This document shows positions 9,934-23,800 of a DNA stretch of 64,000 nt, in pieces; position 1 is the stretch's first letter; the number at the start of each line of letters is the position of its first letter. This DNA comes from Amyelois transitella (lineage: Eukaryota > Arthropoda > Insecta > Lepidoptera > Pyralidae), in contig NC_083516.1 in assembly GCF_032362555.1 (NCBI RefSeq), positions 6,597,001-6,661,000 of the forward strand, in the 5' to 3' direction. A program made the position numbers and the translations under genes. The notes below the pieces were generated by a model. The model made no database searches. It was given only the letters and a program-made list of their open reading frames with translations, and was not told where the DNA came from.

Positions 9934-12900
9934 ATGATGGCTGGCATTAAATCTCTAGCAGTTCGGGGCATACGGAGTTTTGGACCTGAAGAAGCTGATG
10001 AACAACGGATATTGTTTGATAAACCCCTAACTCTTATTTTGGGTCAAAATGGATGTGGTAAAACTACTATTATCGAATGTTTACGCTATGCTATCACCGG
10101 TAATATGCCCCCGGGAAGCCGCAACGAATGCTTCGTGCATGATCCCAAAGTAAACAGATCTACAGAGGTCCTTGCTCAAGTAAAACTGAAGGTAGGGGAT
10201 TGTCTGGTCTTTTTATGTTTTTTAACTTCTGCAATTTAAATTACTATTCGTCTTTTATTTTCTGATATAAAATTAATGATTTTGGAGGCCTGCATACAAG
10301 GGCCTTTCCCATAGTATATTAAATGTTTACATTACACACACAATCACGTATATCTTCCTTTGCGGAGCAGACAAAGCCTTCCAAAGCCCGATAGGCTACA
10401 TTGAGCTGTTTGTCTAAATGATAGAATTGTGTTTCAAATAGTGCCCGGGTGCTATCCCATTGCCTAAGTTTATAAGCCTATCCCTCAGTTGCTTTGTACG
10501 ACATTCATGGGAAAGGGATGGAGTGGTCCTATTCTTATTTCTATTGGTTTCTATTATTTCTATGGAAGCACACTGCTCACACATCACATTAACTATACCA
10601 ATTTCAACTGTATTGTTAATGTTCAAAGTGTTGCATGGTAGGTGTTTTGGATACTAATCATGGTAGTGTAAGAAATGTTTCATCACATTCACTAACATCA
10701 TATAAACCATGTGTTATCTGGTATGAAATTATGCAAACAAACCAAAAATAGTTTTTGATTTTAGATTGTAAATGCCAAGGATGAACAGCTTGAGGTGTCA
10801 AGATCTATGAAAGTAACAGCTCTGCAGAAGAAAAAGACCAAATTCCAGACATTAGACTCTTTTCTTTCCATTATTGATGTGAATGGCAAAACTAAGGATA
10901 TATCATCAAGATGTGCTGATTTGGACTTTGTCATGTATGAACAATTAGGTAGGATTGAATGCAAATATTAATTAAAATATATCACAGACGAAGAGCCATG
11001 CTTACCTCAGTTTAAAATATATTATATCTGAAGTAATTATTTTTTACTCAAATAATTTCATTGAATTTTTTATAATGTGGTTATGAATAATTGATAAATT
11101 TTACCTTGCTATTTTAGGCGTATCAAAAGCAATCCTGAACTCTGTGATATTTTGCCATCAAGAAGATTCTAGTTGGCCCCTTGATGAGGGCAAAAAAGTT
11201 AAGGAGCGTTTTGATGAAATTTTTGATGCTGACAAGTACAGTGATTGTTTTGATCGATTAAGAAAAATAAGAAAAGATTACACTGTAACTCTGAAACTAT
11301 TGGGTAAGTATTTATAACTGTGTTGTTGTTTATAGCTAATGTGCTGCAGTGAGGGAAACATGGACATTTAGGCAACTGAATGTGTTAACATGATCCAATA
11401 TGTGTAAGGTTGATGAAGTCAGAAAACTTATCTCACTCGATCCAGAATCATGATCAAAATGCACCCCAGGCTTTAGGTGGTGATGTTCACAGGATTTATG
11501 TCAGAAAGAAGTGTAGTTTATAGGTTTTGCATTTTGTTTGTAATATTTGTACTATTAATATATTATTTTTTTATTCATCCATTCCAACTAACAAAATCTC
11601 TTTGGTTCTTAAGATTTTTGCTTGATTTAACTCCGGTTTTTACAAATTTTCTTTAGCTTAGGCTCAAGTGGAATATACCAGGATTTTTTTTAATGTTGTG
11701 AACTTATTGTGTGAAAAGGTTTAGAAAATTTTTACCACATATCAGGCACCTACCATAATAAACAGTAGTACCAGTTAGTTCTTTTGTATTTCTCATGAGT
11801 AAAACATTTGTTTTTTTGTTGGCAGAACAAGAAGTATCTATTTTGACGGAGAAGAAACAAGATTTAGACAAAAAAAAACTGGAAGTTGTGAATGGTGAAA
11901 CTGAAATTTCTGAAACTGAACTTAAATTGGCTGAATTAACAACAGAATTAAAAACTATTACTGATAAAATTAAGACAATTTCTCAGTTAGAGAGAAACAT
12001 TCTAACTTTTGAAACTGAAAGGGAAAAAATTAAAACCAAGTATGTTATTTTTATTTTATAATATTTTCTTGTTTTCGCTTTTCTTTTATACATAAAATTC
12101 CTTTTATAAAAAAGACTAGCATAATATGGCTCCACCTGCAGTAAATTAGCACCACTGACAAAAGAATACCGGTATTCTTTCCCAAATGTCACAATAACTA
12201 TAGTATTTACTGGGATTAAGGGTACCCTTTACTTTCTTTCTCCATACCCTTAATATATATAACCGAAATTTTGTGAAGATTAGTTCAATGGATATAGCGT
12301 GAAGAGATAACAAACAAACAAACTTACTTTTGCATTTAGTATAATATTATTTAGAATAATAAATTGTATTTTACTTTCTTTTGTTTCAGACTTGAGCATT
12401 GTCAAAGTCAAGAAGAGGAACTGAAAACTGAAATTAAAAACATTTTTGAGGGAACCACCCCTGAGTTGGATGATGCTATAAGTCAGTTCATATTCATTCT
12501 TATACTTTTATTTCATTTATAACTGTATACCTACAATTTGGTTCTATTGGAATGGTTTCATACTTTAGCTGTAGTCAGACAAATTAGATAAAATCCTTTT
12601 CTTAGAAAAGTAGTATTATAAAATATTAATTTTATTTACAGAAAACTATGAGACAACAGCAGTACAGAAGAAGAAAGAATTAGATGCATCTTATAAGAAA
12701 AATTCCACTTTCAATAAAGAGGAAGAAAAGATAGCCAATGAAAAAACTTCAAATGAGATTAAACTGAACAAGTTGCTTTTACTTGAAAGTCAGAATCAAG
12801 AGAAAATTGACAAAAGAAAGACGATGATTGTTGAAGTAGCAAAGGTAGCACAAATTGATGATATCAATGAAATAAATACTGATGAAGAGGCAGATAAATG

Positions 12901-15900
12901 TATAGAGAGAATTACTGGAAAAATTAATGATCTCAAAGGAGATCTCAATGAACAGAAGTCTGCAGCTGATGCTGAAGAGAAAAGAATGCAAGAAGCGATA
13001 GATGCTTGTAGGGTGGCACACTCGCGCCATCAGGAGAAAATAAGTTCTAAAAAGACAGAAATAAACAAAAATAAAAAAGAGATTGTTAAATTGGATAAAT
13101 CTGTCAATGATGCCAATGAGTCCAAAGTTAAGTTGGAAGCAATGGAAAAAAAATGTGAAGATGCTGAAGAGGACTTTAAAAAGGCAAAGAGTGAGATGAA
13201 TGCAGAGGAGTGCCAACAGGAGATCAATGACGATGAGAAGGCTGTGGAAACACACGAGAGTGAACTTGTTGAACTTGATGAAAAGGTAAGTTTTATACTA
13301 TTTTCCAAATGATATTAAAATTATACTAGACAAAACTAAAGCTTATCATTACTTACAGATTGTGAAACTCCAAAAACAAAATGATAAAATTAAAGAACGA
13401 GAATTAATAGAAAACAATCTAAAGGATAAAGAGAAGAAATTTGCTGTACTGAAGAACAAACATAAGTCATCATTGACAGAACTTTTGGGTAACATACCTG
13501 AATCTGGTTTTGCTCTGGCCATCAACAAGTTGGAATGTGACATACGCAATGAAGTTGATTCTATGAAGCAGAAGTTGAAGGAAAAACAGTTGGAGGTAAG
13601 GGAATACTATAGAGATATTTTATTTTAATTCAATTAACGGATTTATTTAGGAGAAACATTTTAATATTTCAGAAGTTTATCATAATATTACTTAAGAACA
13701 GTTCCTCAGGGTTCAATTTTAGGAACATTCCTCTTCTTGGTATATGTCAATGGCCTGCCTTCTATGGTGGAAAAACAGGCTGGTATTGTGTTGTTTGCCG
13801 ATGACACTATGATATTTAAATTAGATCGCCATAGCGAAAACGTAAGTTCGGTGAATAATATATTAGTCGGTTCTTGATATGCCTAACCAAAAATTCAAAG
13901 AGTATGTAAAGGAAGTACTTTGTGAGAAAGCTTATTATAGGGCTGATAAAAACATCCGCATGAGCTTGGCACAAGAACCTCGTCAAAAATTGTAGTTTGA
14001 TTTGAATCTACATCAAAATTCAGTTTATTACACCTAAATAAAATTGCTAATCCATAAAAAAATATATTTTGTTATTACATACATATTTAAATTTTATAAA
14101 AGCTTATTAATCACAACAATGTATTCTCTCATTCCCATTTCTAATGGATAATTGTGAAGTTGACGTTTTTGAAGAAAATTCTGCAGTGCAGTTTGTTGCC
14201 GCTTCTTCTGCACTGACGCTTTGGAAGCGGCAATAAACTCAAGTTTTAAGTAATTTATTTGACGTCGACCAATTTTGTGAAACCAAAAGATATGACAATT
14301 ATTAAGTGATATGAATTATCCCATTAAAATATATGATTTTTTTTAATTTGAAACAAATATTTATATTTTTACAAAGTACTGAGAAGCTTGGTTATAGTTG
14401 TGTTTGTCAATTGGCAAGAAAAATATAATTAACATGGTTTTAATATTTTAATTGAAGTGTTAAATATAAAAACCATGTTTATAAAAAAAAAATTCCATAT
14501 TTTTATATTTTTTTTTTTGTATACAGCAAAAAAGTCTAGAGACTGAACGCAAACACGTGCGCGAGTCTCTCAATGAAAAGCGCAGTGAGCTGACAAAAGC
14601 CGAAGACAAAATGTACCAAGCGTGCGGTACACAGTCATACGAGTCCACTCTTGCTAAGATAACGTCCACAGTGGAAACACTTCAGGTTTGTGGATTTATC
14701 GTTAAATGAGTGAATACTTTAATAAGGTTTAAAAACATTCGTCGGAAAGCGGATCCCAAGCCCCAAAGCATAGTGGCGGAGGGTGAAACTAGAAACACAC
14801 CAAGATGAGATAAAGAGAGTGCTTAAAAACTTTCATAAAACTAAAAAAACACGAGAGTCTGGTTTGAATTTTTTATATTATTGGAGTTGCTACGATACCT
14901 ATACTCAACTATATGTACTAAACTACATATTATTTTCTTTTAGGACGAACAAAATGTGTTGCAATCTTCCATGTTTATCTTTGCCAAATATAAGACACAG
15001 CTCAAAGACAACAATTGCTGTCCCTTGTGCAGTCGAGGGTTCGATAACGATTCTGACGTAAGTACTTCTAGTTATGATTATCTATTCTTAAAGTCTCAAT
15101 TTGTTTGACATTTAAATTCGTTTTGTTGGAAAAATTCCAATGATAATAACAAGAAACACCACCCCAGATTGTGGTCAAAGGTACCACCCATTGCACTGCC
15201 GTTACTACTTTGTATTTTAAATACTGAATAATGTAAAGACTGAATATTTTCTGAACTTTTAAAAATCAATCATTAAGTCGAATTATGTGTGGTTTCATTA
15301 CTTTAACGAAGTTTTATATAACTCTAATGGCATCACTTTGGAATAAAAGTGAAAGTACCTTGTGTACAAACTCAAATTTACAGGAGAATCTTAAAATATT
15401 TTTACTTTAAGGTAACAGATCTTATCACCCAGCTGACCACTCAAGTGATGAATGTACCTTCAAAACTAGAAAAAGTTACGGAGGAGTTACAAAGGAACTC
15501 TGCTAAGAAAGATGAACTGCTTAGCATGAAATCTATCAATGAAAAGATAACTACATTGAAAGAAAAAGAGATACCGAACCTCGAAACTCGTTTGAAGGAT
15601 ATTGAAACGGTAAGATTTGAAATGATAATATTTTATACTAGCTTTTGCAACTCATCTCCGTGCACGCGTCAACACCGCCCAATTATATTTATTATTTTCA
15701 CCATCTATTCACATTATCATTTATTCCCATTTACAATATCCTTATGACATATATACAAGGAGACTGTAAATAGAAACGTTGCAAGGGAAAGACATGGTTC
15801 AATGAGACCTGAATGTGGATGGGGCAAACTAAGTATGTATATGCAGTGTGGTAAGATCTAGCTATGTTTTAAAGTTAAAAACAATATTTTCAGAAAATAA

Positions 15901-18900
15901 CAATGCTGTCGGACTCAGCGGACGAATTGTCAATGGCAATTATAGAGCCCGAGCAGAAGTTGCAGACCGCCAAGCAAATCCAGGGTGACATGCCGATGCT
16001 CGACCGCTATACGAAAGAATTGAAGGCTGATACTGAAAAGGTAAGTTTTCAAAAATGCTTTTTCATAACTGAATTATGAAATTTATAATAAATCTAGTTT
16101 TCCCGTGGGAATTTCCAAATATCTCGGAAACAAATTTTGAAGCTTATAACTTACTGATGACACCGTATAGCTAGGCGAAGCTGAAATTTAGCATGTGTGT
16201 TCCTTAGAGGAGCACTGCTAAGAGATTTTTTATATTGCTTGATTGCTAATTCTAATCATCACATCATACACCAATGTGTCATATGTATACAACAACGAGT
16301 TTTTATAAACACAGAATTCTTTTAGGCAATTAGCTAGCAACCTGTCACTTTAATTCCATAGTTAAGCCTTACAGTTTTTTCAAGACTGTTGGCTTTTACC
16401 CCGTAAGATAAAAAAGACGTATGTAAAAATGCAGAGGTGTACTAGCAGAAAAGTATATGTGTATTTGAATCATGTATCTATTCAAAAAAAAATTTAACCT
16501 TTCAGTATGAGAAAATAAAAGCGCAGTGCGCTGAATTAGAATCAGACATGTCATTGGACGATGCCAATGCAAAGAGGACAGATTTGAGGACGAAAATCAG
16601 TGCTCTTCGGACTCGCGTGAAGACCAACCAAAAGAAACTGAACCTGTACAACAAGAAGCTGCAAACCATGGCTGACAAGAAGAATAAGCTTAAGGAACAA
16701 CTCCTGAATTTACAGAAAAAGGTGAATATATTTTGTATTAATAACAGTAATGTTGGGTTAATAAACTTCAATGATGCCCAAAATAACTATTCCACGCGGA
16801 CGAAGTCGCGGGCACAGCTAGTATAGGTATATAACATCAGCATTGCACGAACATAGTGTGTGCCATGTGATACGGGACGTTAATCTAGTATATTTTTAAT
16901 AGAAGATAATAATATTTCAGGTACAAGAAATTGTCACACTGCAAGAAAAGAGAAAGCAATTGGAAACGGACGAGGAGAAGTTGAACGATGAACTAAAGGA
17001 ATTAGAAGATGGCACAACGCCTCTCAAGGAGGAGCTCGAGGAAAAGGAAAAAGCAAAGGCTGAAGTTGTCAAGAAAAATAGGTAAGTTTGCAACATGTTT
17101 ATGGCCAGTGCGGTTCTGTTTTAAACTAACTGACTGACGTATCAAGGCACCAAAATTCAATAAAACTTTTATTCATTATTATGGGACACTTCATATCACT
17201 TAATAATTGTCATATCTTTTGGTTTTACAACATTGGTTGACGTCAAATAAATAACTTAAATCTAAGTTTACTGCCGCTTCCAAAGCGTCAGTGCAGAAGA
17301 AGCGGTAACAAACTGCACTGAAGCATTTTCTTTAACAACGTCAACTTCACAATTATTCAAACCTAGAATAGAAATGTGGACGAGAGAATACATTATTGTG
17401 AATCTTGTATGAAATTTAAATAATTTTGATTTAGGTTCAAATCAAACTACAATTCTTTCCGAGGTTCTTGTGCCAAGCTTAACCCAGATATTTTTACCAT
17501 TGAGGTAGTCGTCAGTACTATAATAAGCCTTCTCACAAAGTACTTTCTTTACATACTCTTTGAATTTGATACACTTCCTATTATAAAATCGTATTCAGTT
17601 CCCCATAAATGATTTACTAACTTTGCTTTCGTGATAATTTAACTGTGTTCACTTGTAACTTTGTTTTCAGGGCTGCTATAGAAGATAAAAACAGTTTCAT
17701 AACTAAAATAGTAACTGCTTTCGATAAAGTGAAAGCTATTGAGGCCGAAATCAAGCAGCACATAGAGAGGAATATTCAGCTTGAGATGGACAAAATAAAA
17801 GAAGCTAATGACAAGCTGATGGAGAAGCAGAAACAGATCATGATCGATAGGGACGCGCTCACGAAACGAATTGACACTTTGAAGGATGAATTGGCTAAGC
17901 AAGGGGTTAGATTATTTATTGATTATCGTATGTAATAGTAACTGCTCTGGTGATCTCTAGTTTAAGTAAATTCATATTAAAATTCACAGCAATTGCAATT
18001 TTGTATCAAAACATTAGAACAAGAATATTAATTGTTTTGTATAATTGACAAAATGGTGACACTCTGGCTCCACTTTTTGATAATACTTTTCAAGTTGCAC
18101 ACAATATTATCAGCCATCAAATGAAAAAAAAAATTTTTTTAGGGTTTACTTTTAGCAATTTCACCACCATTGATTAAAGTATACTTTACATTACAGACTT
18201 ATAAAGACGATTTAGTAAGAAACCTTAAGATGCGAAAGGCTCAAGAGGAGATAGAGAATTGCAAGCAGGCCCAAGTGAAGAACGACGAGAACATGAGTGG
18301 ACTCAACCGTGAGATGTTAGCGGAGAAGGAGCCGTTGATCTCGCAGCAAACCAAGATTTTCAGGGAGAAGGCGCAAACTGAAGGGAAATTGGGCCAACTT
18401 AATGTAAGTCTTACTTTGGGGCTAGCTCTGTAATTGTACGTGTGCCGTGTATGAAGTTATTTGTTTAGTTCATAAATGATTGTATAAAATGCTAAAGATA
18501 ATTAAGATCTTATGTTCTATTGATTTATATATAAACTTACATCATTCAGTTCTAAAGGTCTTTGATAATAAAAATTATTCATTAACTGAGTGACTCATAG
18601 ATGAGGCAGACATAAAAAACAGAATGCAAAAAATCTGCTAAATACATCTTCGGCGAGTATCAATCTCAATTATTAGCTAACCTTTTTTTTTTGCCTATTT
18701 TATAATTTAAATACATAAATATAATATGAGAACATAAAATCATTTTTATCCTACAAATTTAACGTATTGTTATAAATTTTTCGCTTTACAGCTTACATTA
18801 AAACAAAACAAACAAGAATTAAAGAAAGCTGAAGCTAAAAACATTGAAAAGCAATATAAGGAAAAGTTCTACGAGTTACATGTGACCAGAGCCATAGATA

Positions 18901-20368
18901 AGGATATTAGAGATTATTCTGTAGCATTGGAAAAGAGTCTCATGGAGTTCCACAGGGAGAAAATGGAGAATATCAATCTTATTATTAGGTATTTATGTAA
19001 ATAAAAATTCTATTCTATTTTATCACTTGACTTCTACAATCTGTCTTATCATTGCGTGTTTCTGGTTGCACCCTCCACCGCTATGCTTCGGTACCCGGCG
19101 TCCAATCGTTTACAAAATTTCAAACCGGTACACGTTACAAATCCGTTCACGAGATTAGCGCATACATACAGAGACAATAGGGGAGTTTATAAAATAAAAT
19201 GATAATAATAGAACCACATACTTAATTTTGAAGAATATCTAATTTAATCACACAATGTTTTCAGGGAAATGTGGAGAAAGATTTATCGTGGTAACGATAT
19301 CGACTACATTGAAATCAAGACTGAAGGCAGCATGACTACTGATTCAGATCGTCGCAAATACGATTACAGGTAACACATCTATTGATTTAAAGTATTACTT
19401 AATACTTTTTTTATTGTTATCTTTATTGTACAAGAAAAGATTTCTCATTGAATGCCCTCAGTTTGTCCAACCACTTTGTCATCGGTCTCACTCTTGTATC
19501 TCAGCATAAATAAAGGAAAATATATCTCAAATTTAAATTTATAATTGGATTTCAGGGTAGTGCAATGCAAGAACGGCATGGAGATCGACATGCGCGGGCG
19601 CTGCAGCGCTGGGCAGAAGGTGCTCGCGTGTCTCATCATACGACTCGCACTTGCCGAAACATTCAGTTCCAGGTACTTTTCGACCTATTACGGAATAAGA
19701 TAAGCACTGTCTACCCCGTAAGAGGAAAAAAAATATCTTCTTAGTTTTAGTTTTGGTTGCATTCTCACATTTGTTAGACAAGGTGTTAGACAAGCCCGAA
19801 GTGCGCCTTTTTATCATGATCCTGTATTGGGCGAGTCAGGTTTATACATGGAGCAACTCTCCATCTGAGTTCTGTCTTGTATAAACTAATAGATGAATGT
19901 TCATGCCTATTAGCCATGGGAAAGAAATGGAGCGGTCCTATTCTCAAGTGCCGGGCACTACAAGGCACAAGCGATACAGAGATATGTCACGGGGAAGTGC
20001 CCTACAGACTCAACTGCACTCTTAAAGTTATCGAAATGTTTCGTTCTCAAGAAATGGCTAAAATAACGTGAAATAGATTTTTTATACAGTATTGATTGAA
20101 CAGTTTTTATTGTTATTTAAGATTCGGAATCCTGGCGCTGGATGAACCCACAACAAATCTAGATCAAGAAAACATCACGAGTCTCTGCTCGGCCCTAGGG
20201 GAAATAGTCCAGGAGCGGATGACTCAGAGAAACTTCATGTTTATCATAATTACCCACGACAGGGAATTCATCGAGTCGCTGGGGAACATTGATAAAGTCA
20301 CTCATTTCTACGAAGTCTCAAGGAACGACGAAGGAAGATCCAGAATCAAGAGGATCAGATTTTCATAA
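9934..20368 (+). CDS. rad50: DNA double-strand break repair ATPase Rad50 (19 exons, complete)
   Basis: Rad50 is the ATPase and tether of the Mre11-Rad50-Nbs1 nuclear complex that senses and processes DNA breaks. Exons: 9934-10191, 10765-10948, 11118-11303, 11826-12039, 12390-12481, 12642-13285, 13359-13595, 14527-14685, 14944-15057, 15412-15609, 15894-16040, 16506-16721, 16921-17081, 17671-17905, 18197-18403, 18792-18988, 19265-19369, 19556-19672, 20122-20368. All phases close to 1305 aa, close to human Rad50 (about 1312). Walker [10 protein letters not shown] is at 37-45, the zinc hook C-P-L-C at 684-687, the signature SAGQ at 1202-1205, Walker B LDEP at 1230-1233 and the H-loop THD near the end. 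Long Lys/Glu-rich coiled coils fill the middle. I chose ATG 9934 because it aligns with the family N-terminus; the frame stays open upstream to ATG 9805. A polyadenylation signal AATAAA lies at 20697. The 3' end faces COG8. Confidence 0.97.
10322..10560 (+). repeat. SINE-like dispersed repeat in rad50 intron 1
   Basis: It belongs to the commonest repeat family of this window, whose consensus order is 'atcacgt.tatatc', 'gcagacaaagcc', 'ggc.acattgagctgt', 'atgatagaatt', 'tataagcctatccctcagt' and 'catgggaaagggatggagtgg'. This copy contains all those blocks. Sequence is non-coding. Confidence 0.7.
13701..14345 (+). repeat. Internally deleted CR1/Jockey-type LINE in rad50 intron 7
   Basis: From 13701 the frame reads [20 protein letters not shown] and then FADDT, the reverse-transcriptase palm of a non-LTR element. 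After a stop near 13876 the sequence jumps to the element's C-terminal part ([20 protein letters not shown], from about 13885) and its 3' untranslated region. The thumb and the region between are missing, and the 5' part is absent. It lies in the same orientation as rad50. The 3' region matches the minus-strand copy at 17135-17590. Confidence 0.75.
17135..17590 (-). repeat. 3' fragment of the same CR1/Jockey-type LINE, opposite orientation
   Basis: In rad50 intron 13. On the minus strand it gives the same C-terminal peptide region ([10 protein letters not shown]-like) and the same 3' region ('gcttcttctgcactgacgct', 'ccaaaagatatgacaatta') as the plus-strand copy at 13885-14345, and is highly similar by eye. 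A shorter piece of the same 3' end lies at about 33905-33990. Confidence 0.75.
19705..20000 (+). repeat. Two SINE-like fragments in rad50 intron 18
   Basis: 'actgtctaccccgtaagagg' (19706 on) and 'ccatgggaaagaaatggagc' followed by 'ggtcctattctc..gtgccgggcac' (19914 on) match parts of the common SINE-like family. The rest of the repeat is missing or diverged. Confidence 0.45.
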
Positions 20369-20893
20369 ACATTTTCGTAATTTCAATTAATTTCGCCATT
20401 CCTAATTTTCTATATCTGAATATATTTTATGATTCATAAAGTGAAATAGCTGTTTATGAAGGCTGTGCCTTACGTTAACTGTGAAATCACTACATTATTT
20501 TGTTGTAAGAGAAAATATTTCTAAATAGATTCTTTTTTACTTACATACTTATTTGTTTTACTGAAATACTAGGATTTTTTTTATAAATTAGTGCCGTGCC
20601 ACGTCATTACTGGTGGACTAGCCTCTGACTTGAACTTTTCAGTCTAGTGATAGATCAATAACATACATCCAGTAGTTCTCGAGTTCAATCATTATAAATA
20701 AAATACAAATCTTATAATAATAGTAAGGAAAAGAGCAGCATAATATCACCTATATTTTTATAGCTTCAATTGGTAGTTTATACCTTTTACACTATGATGA
20801 AGATGTGAAGGAAAATAAACGTATATGTATGTTTCAATTAAATATTTATTTATACTCGTTTATAACAATACTTTCCGACTTAAAAATTACGTC
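20369..20893. other. rad50 / COG8 shared 3' region
   Basis: This is the space between two converging genes. It holds the rad50 3' untranslated region with AATAAA at 20697-20702 and, read on the minus strand, an AATAAA for COG8 at 20845-20850 only about 45 nt past its stop. No other feature was seen. Confidence 0.6.
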
Positions 20894-23800
20894 CTAGTTT
20901 ATTGCCACACCAGTAATACTTCCCAATGGCTCACAGATCGCCAATTGGTCAATATGAAAAATCTTACTTTCTTGTAATACAGTCAAAGTTACTCCCAACA
21001 GCTCTGCTATCTGGGATGAGGGGAATGATTGCGAGAGGCACTTCACAATGTAAGGGACTAAATCTTCACTGAAACATACACAAAACAAGACGAAGTTTTG
21101 TCGCTCAATATCTGTGAAACTCTGTTGTTCTTTGTGATAGAATGCTACCAGAATCTGAACAGCTTTCTCTAATGCTTTTCTAAAGCCGTTGTACACTTCT
21201 TTGACTATATTTAAAGGAGCTGTGACCCTAAGGGTGTTCAGCACGGTCAGTAGACCATTACAGAATTCCGCCAAAGGGTAATAATCAAGTAGATTCTCCG
21301 GCGGACCAGAAGCCATATTTTCGTTCACAGGCCTTGGCACATTCTTTATACTGGGCACTTTATACGAGCGCATTTGCTTGTCTAATTGGTTAACAGCTCT
21401 CTCTAAGCCACTGGTCAGTTGCACCAAGATATTATTCCGGAACAGAGGTGTAAGGACGCACCTCATATCGGCGCCGACGCGACCGAATGATAGACAAAGA
21501 AACATGCACTGATTCAGCAGGGATTCAAAGCTTGATTCATCCTCCTTTAGCAAATCTTGATTTAAGGTTTGAGCTAATACTTCAACCTGAAAAAAAATAC
21601 AACTTATTAACCAATTTCAAAAACAGGAGGTGCTTTCTCAAAGTGATCGTTAAGCAGAGTAAAAAATCGCAATGCAGATGCCTAGTATTTTTTAATGTTA
21701 ATATTACATTTCTGTTACCTTTTGTTTCAACCAGCAAGACAAGGCGCTTGTACCGCTTAATTCATCATGTTTCACTTTGGAATCTTGTGTATCAGACAAA
21801 AATATAGATTTGTGCTGCGTCAGCACATTGAATAAATGTATCCTGTGTAGTTCTACTATTTTCCTTAGTAATTTTTCTGATGCTGTAATATATAAAAATT
21901 TCAATACTGTGTGATTCAGTTGTCAGCAATATGATTTTAAAATTGTGCAAATAAACTGGATTTATTCAATAATCAACATTAAGTCGACTGCATAGATGAG
22001 GCACAAAATATGAAGTAAATTTTATGTGAATTTAATATAGACTTGATTCTATAAAGATAACCTAGTCTATTCAAAGGTCTTCTCAAAGGTAGTGTAAACT
22101 TTTAAGCAATTATGTGAAATGTAGTAAAATATTTAAACATAAGCATTCATACATACATTCATTGTTCCTAGCATCCTCCAAAGCATTTTCAAACCAAGCA
22201 TTCCGGGCTTTCAAGAAATGTAGATGCAGCCCGTCAGACGTCGCTGTGCTGGACTTGTATTGGAGCCCTTCTTGCTCTTCATCCGTTGATTTATATACAG
22301 TGTTTGCTCGGCGTAAGTATCCTAGAATCTGTTAAAAGAACATAAGCCCCAGGTAAAAAACAATAAACTACAAAAGCATCATCTTATGGTGAGTAATATT
22401 TCTACTTCTTCCTACTGATCGCGAATTTAGGATAATTGACATAGCTACTTGTAGAATCTTTTTAAGAAAATCTCTAAAATGATCCATTCTAAGCTGACGA
22501 AGTTGCAGGTAAACAGCTTATTTAAATATATACTAGAAAAGAAAGTGTATGACTGACTGACATATCAACGCACAATGCAAATTTGGCGTGTAGGTTCTTT
22601 ATGTGGTCTAGAGGTTTACTAATAATGATTACAAAAAATCACCGCGAGAACGGGACTTATGGTGATTTATCGTAACGGGGGCGGAGCCGCGGGCGTTGCC
22701 TAGTATTGTATAAGTGAAACTTATATGCCAGCTAATAAAAGGTGGAACTAAAAAGCTTGAAAAATGCAGTCCATAGTATGTTTATTATTACTCTTTAACA
22801 CAGAGATATTCCAAATTATTATATGTACCTACTGATTTCAAAGCAAGCAAATAATAGATCTGTGTACTTTGTCCTGCATAAATGTAATATATTGAATTTT
22901 TATTAATTTCCATGAATTTAATACTATTCTACAGTGAGGACTTTCCAAAACAAATAATTTTAGTTAAACTTATAAACTGTATACTATTTTGCTACAAAAA
23001 TATTACCTGTAAACATTGTGGCAAAGGTAAATCATAGCGCAACTGATTGAAAAGATGATATAATGTCTCAAACCACAGTGTCATTATCTCAGATGTTGTA
23101 GTCTGAAACAAAAAGAATGAAAAATATAATACAAATAATAATATAAGTCTATAAAAATAGTGATTGGAAGCATCTTGTTTTAATAACATATACGTCTCTA
23201 TAGCTGCACATTATATGGCGCTATTCTCGCCCTATGTGTATCCTGGTGCTTTATAAGGACTACTCGCATTTGTTTTCTTTGTCTGTCTGTCTAAAGGCAT
23301 ATGCACTTGGTTCAGCTTTTGCCATATGATACAGAAGTCAGACAAGAATCACTTTATGTAAAAACCTGACTTACCCATTCCAGGAACATGATCAAAACGC
23401 GCACCTAGAGCACCTTCCAGAGGGGTGGTAATATAATTGGAATTGACACCAGGGTAAAAAAGCATACCTCAATATTTGCACACAAATCAAAACATACCTA
23501 GAAATCCTATTTCCCAAATGTGTATTGAACAAACAGGACTAAGCTAAAACAATAATAATTTTGTTGCCTTGTGATGGTAAAAATTATTTCAAATATAAAC
23601 CGCCTTAAAGTAAACAACCTAAAAAGTGTAGAATGCTGTGTAAACACCACACTCTAGATGGCAAATGTAATCAATTAAATAGAATAAAGATACCACTGTT
23701 AATCTTAAATTGATTTCCATTGTTTTCCTAAATAAATAAATCTTGATAAATCTTATTGATTAAAAAATACATTTTAAATTTAAAAAGAAGAACAAGCAAA

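Noticed and set aside
12779-13255. 158-codon open frame on the minus strand
   Set aside because: It lies exactly opposite rad50 exon 6, whose Lys/Glu-rich coiled-coil codons have few stops on the other strand. Splice phases and family match support the plus strand only.
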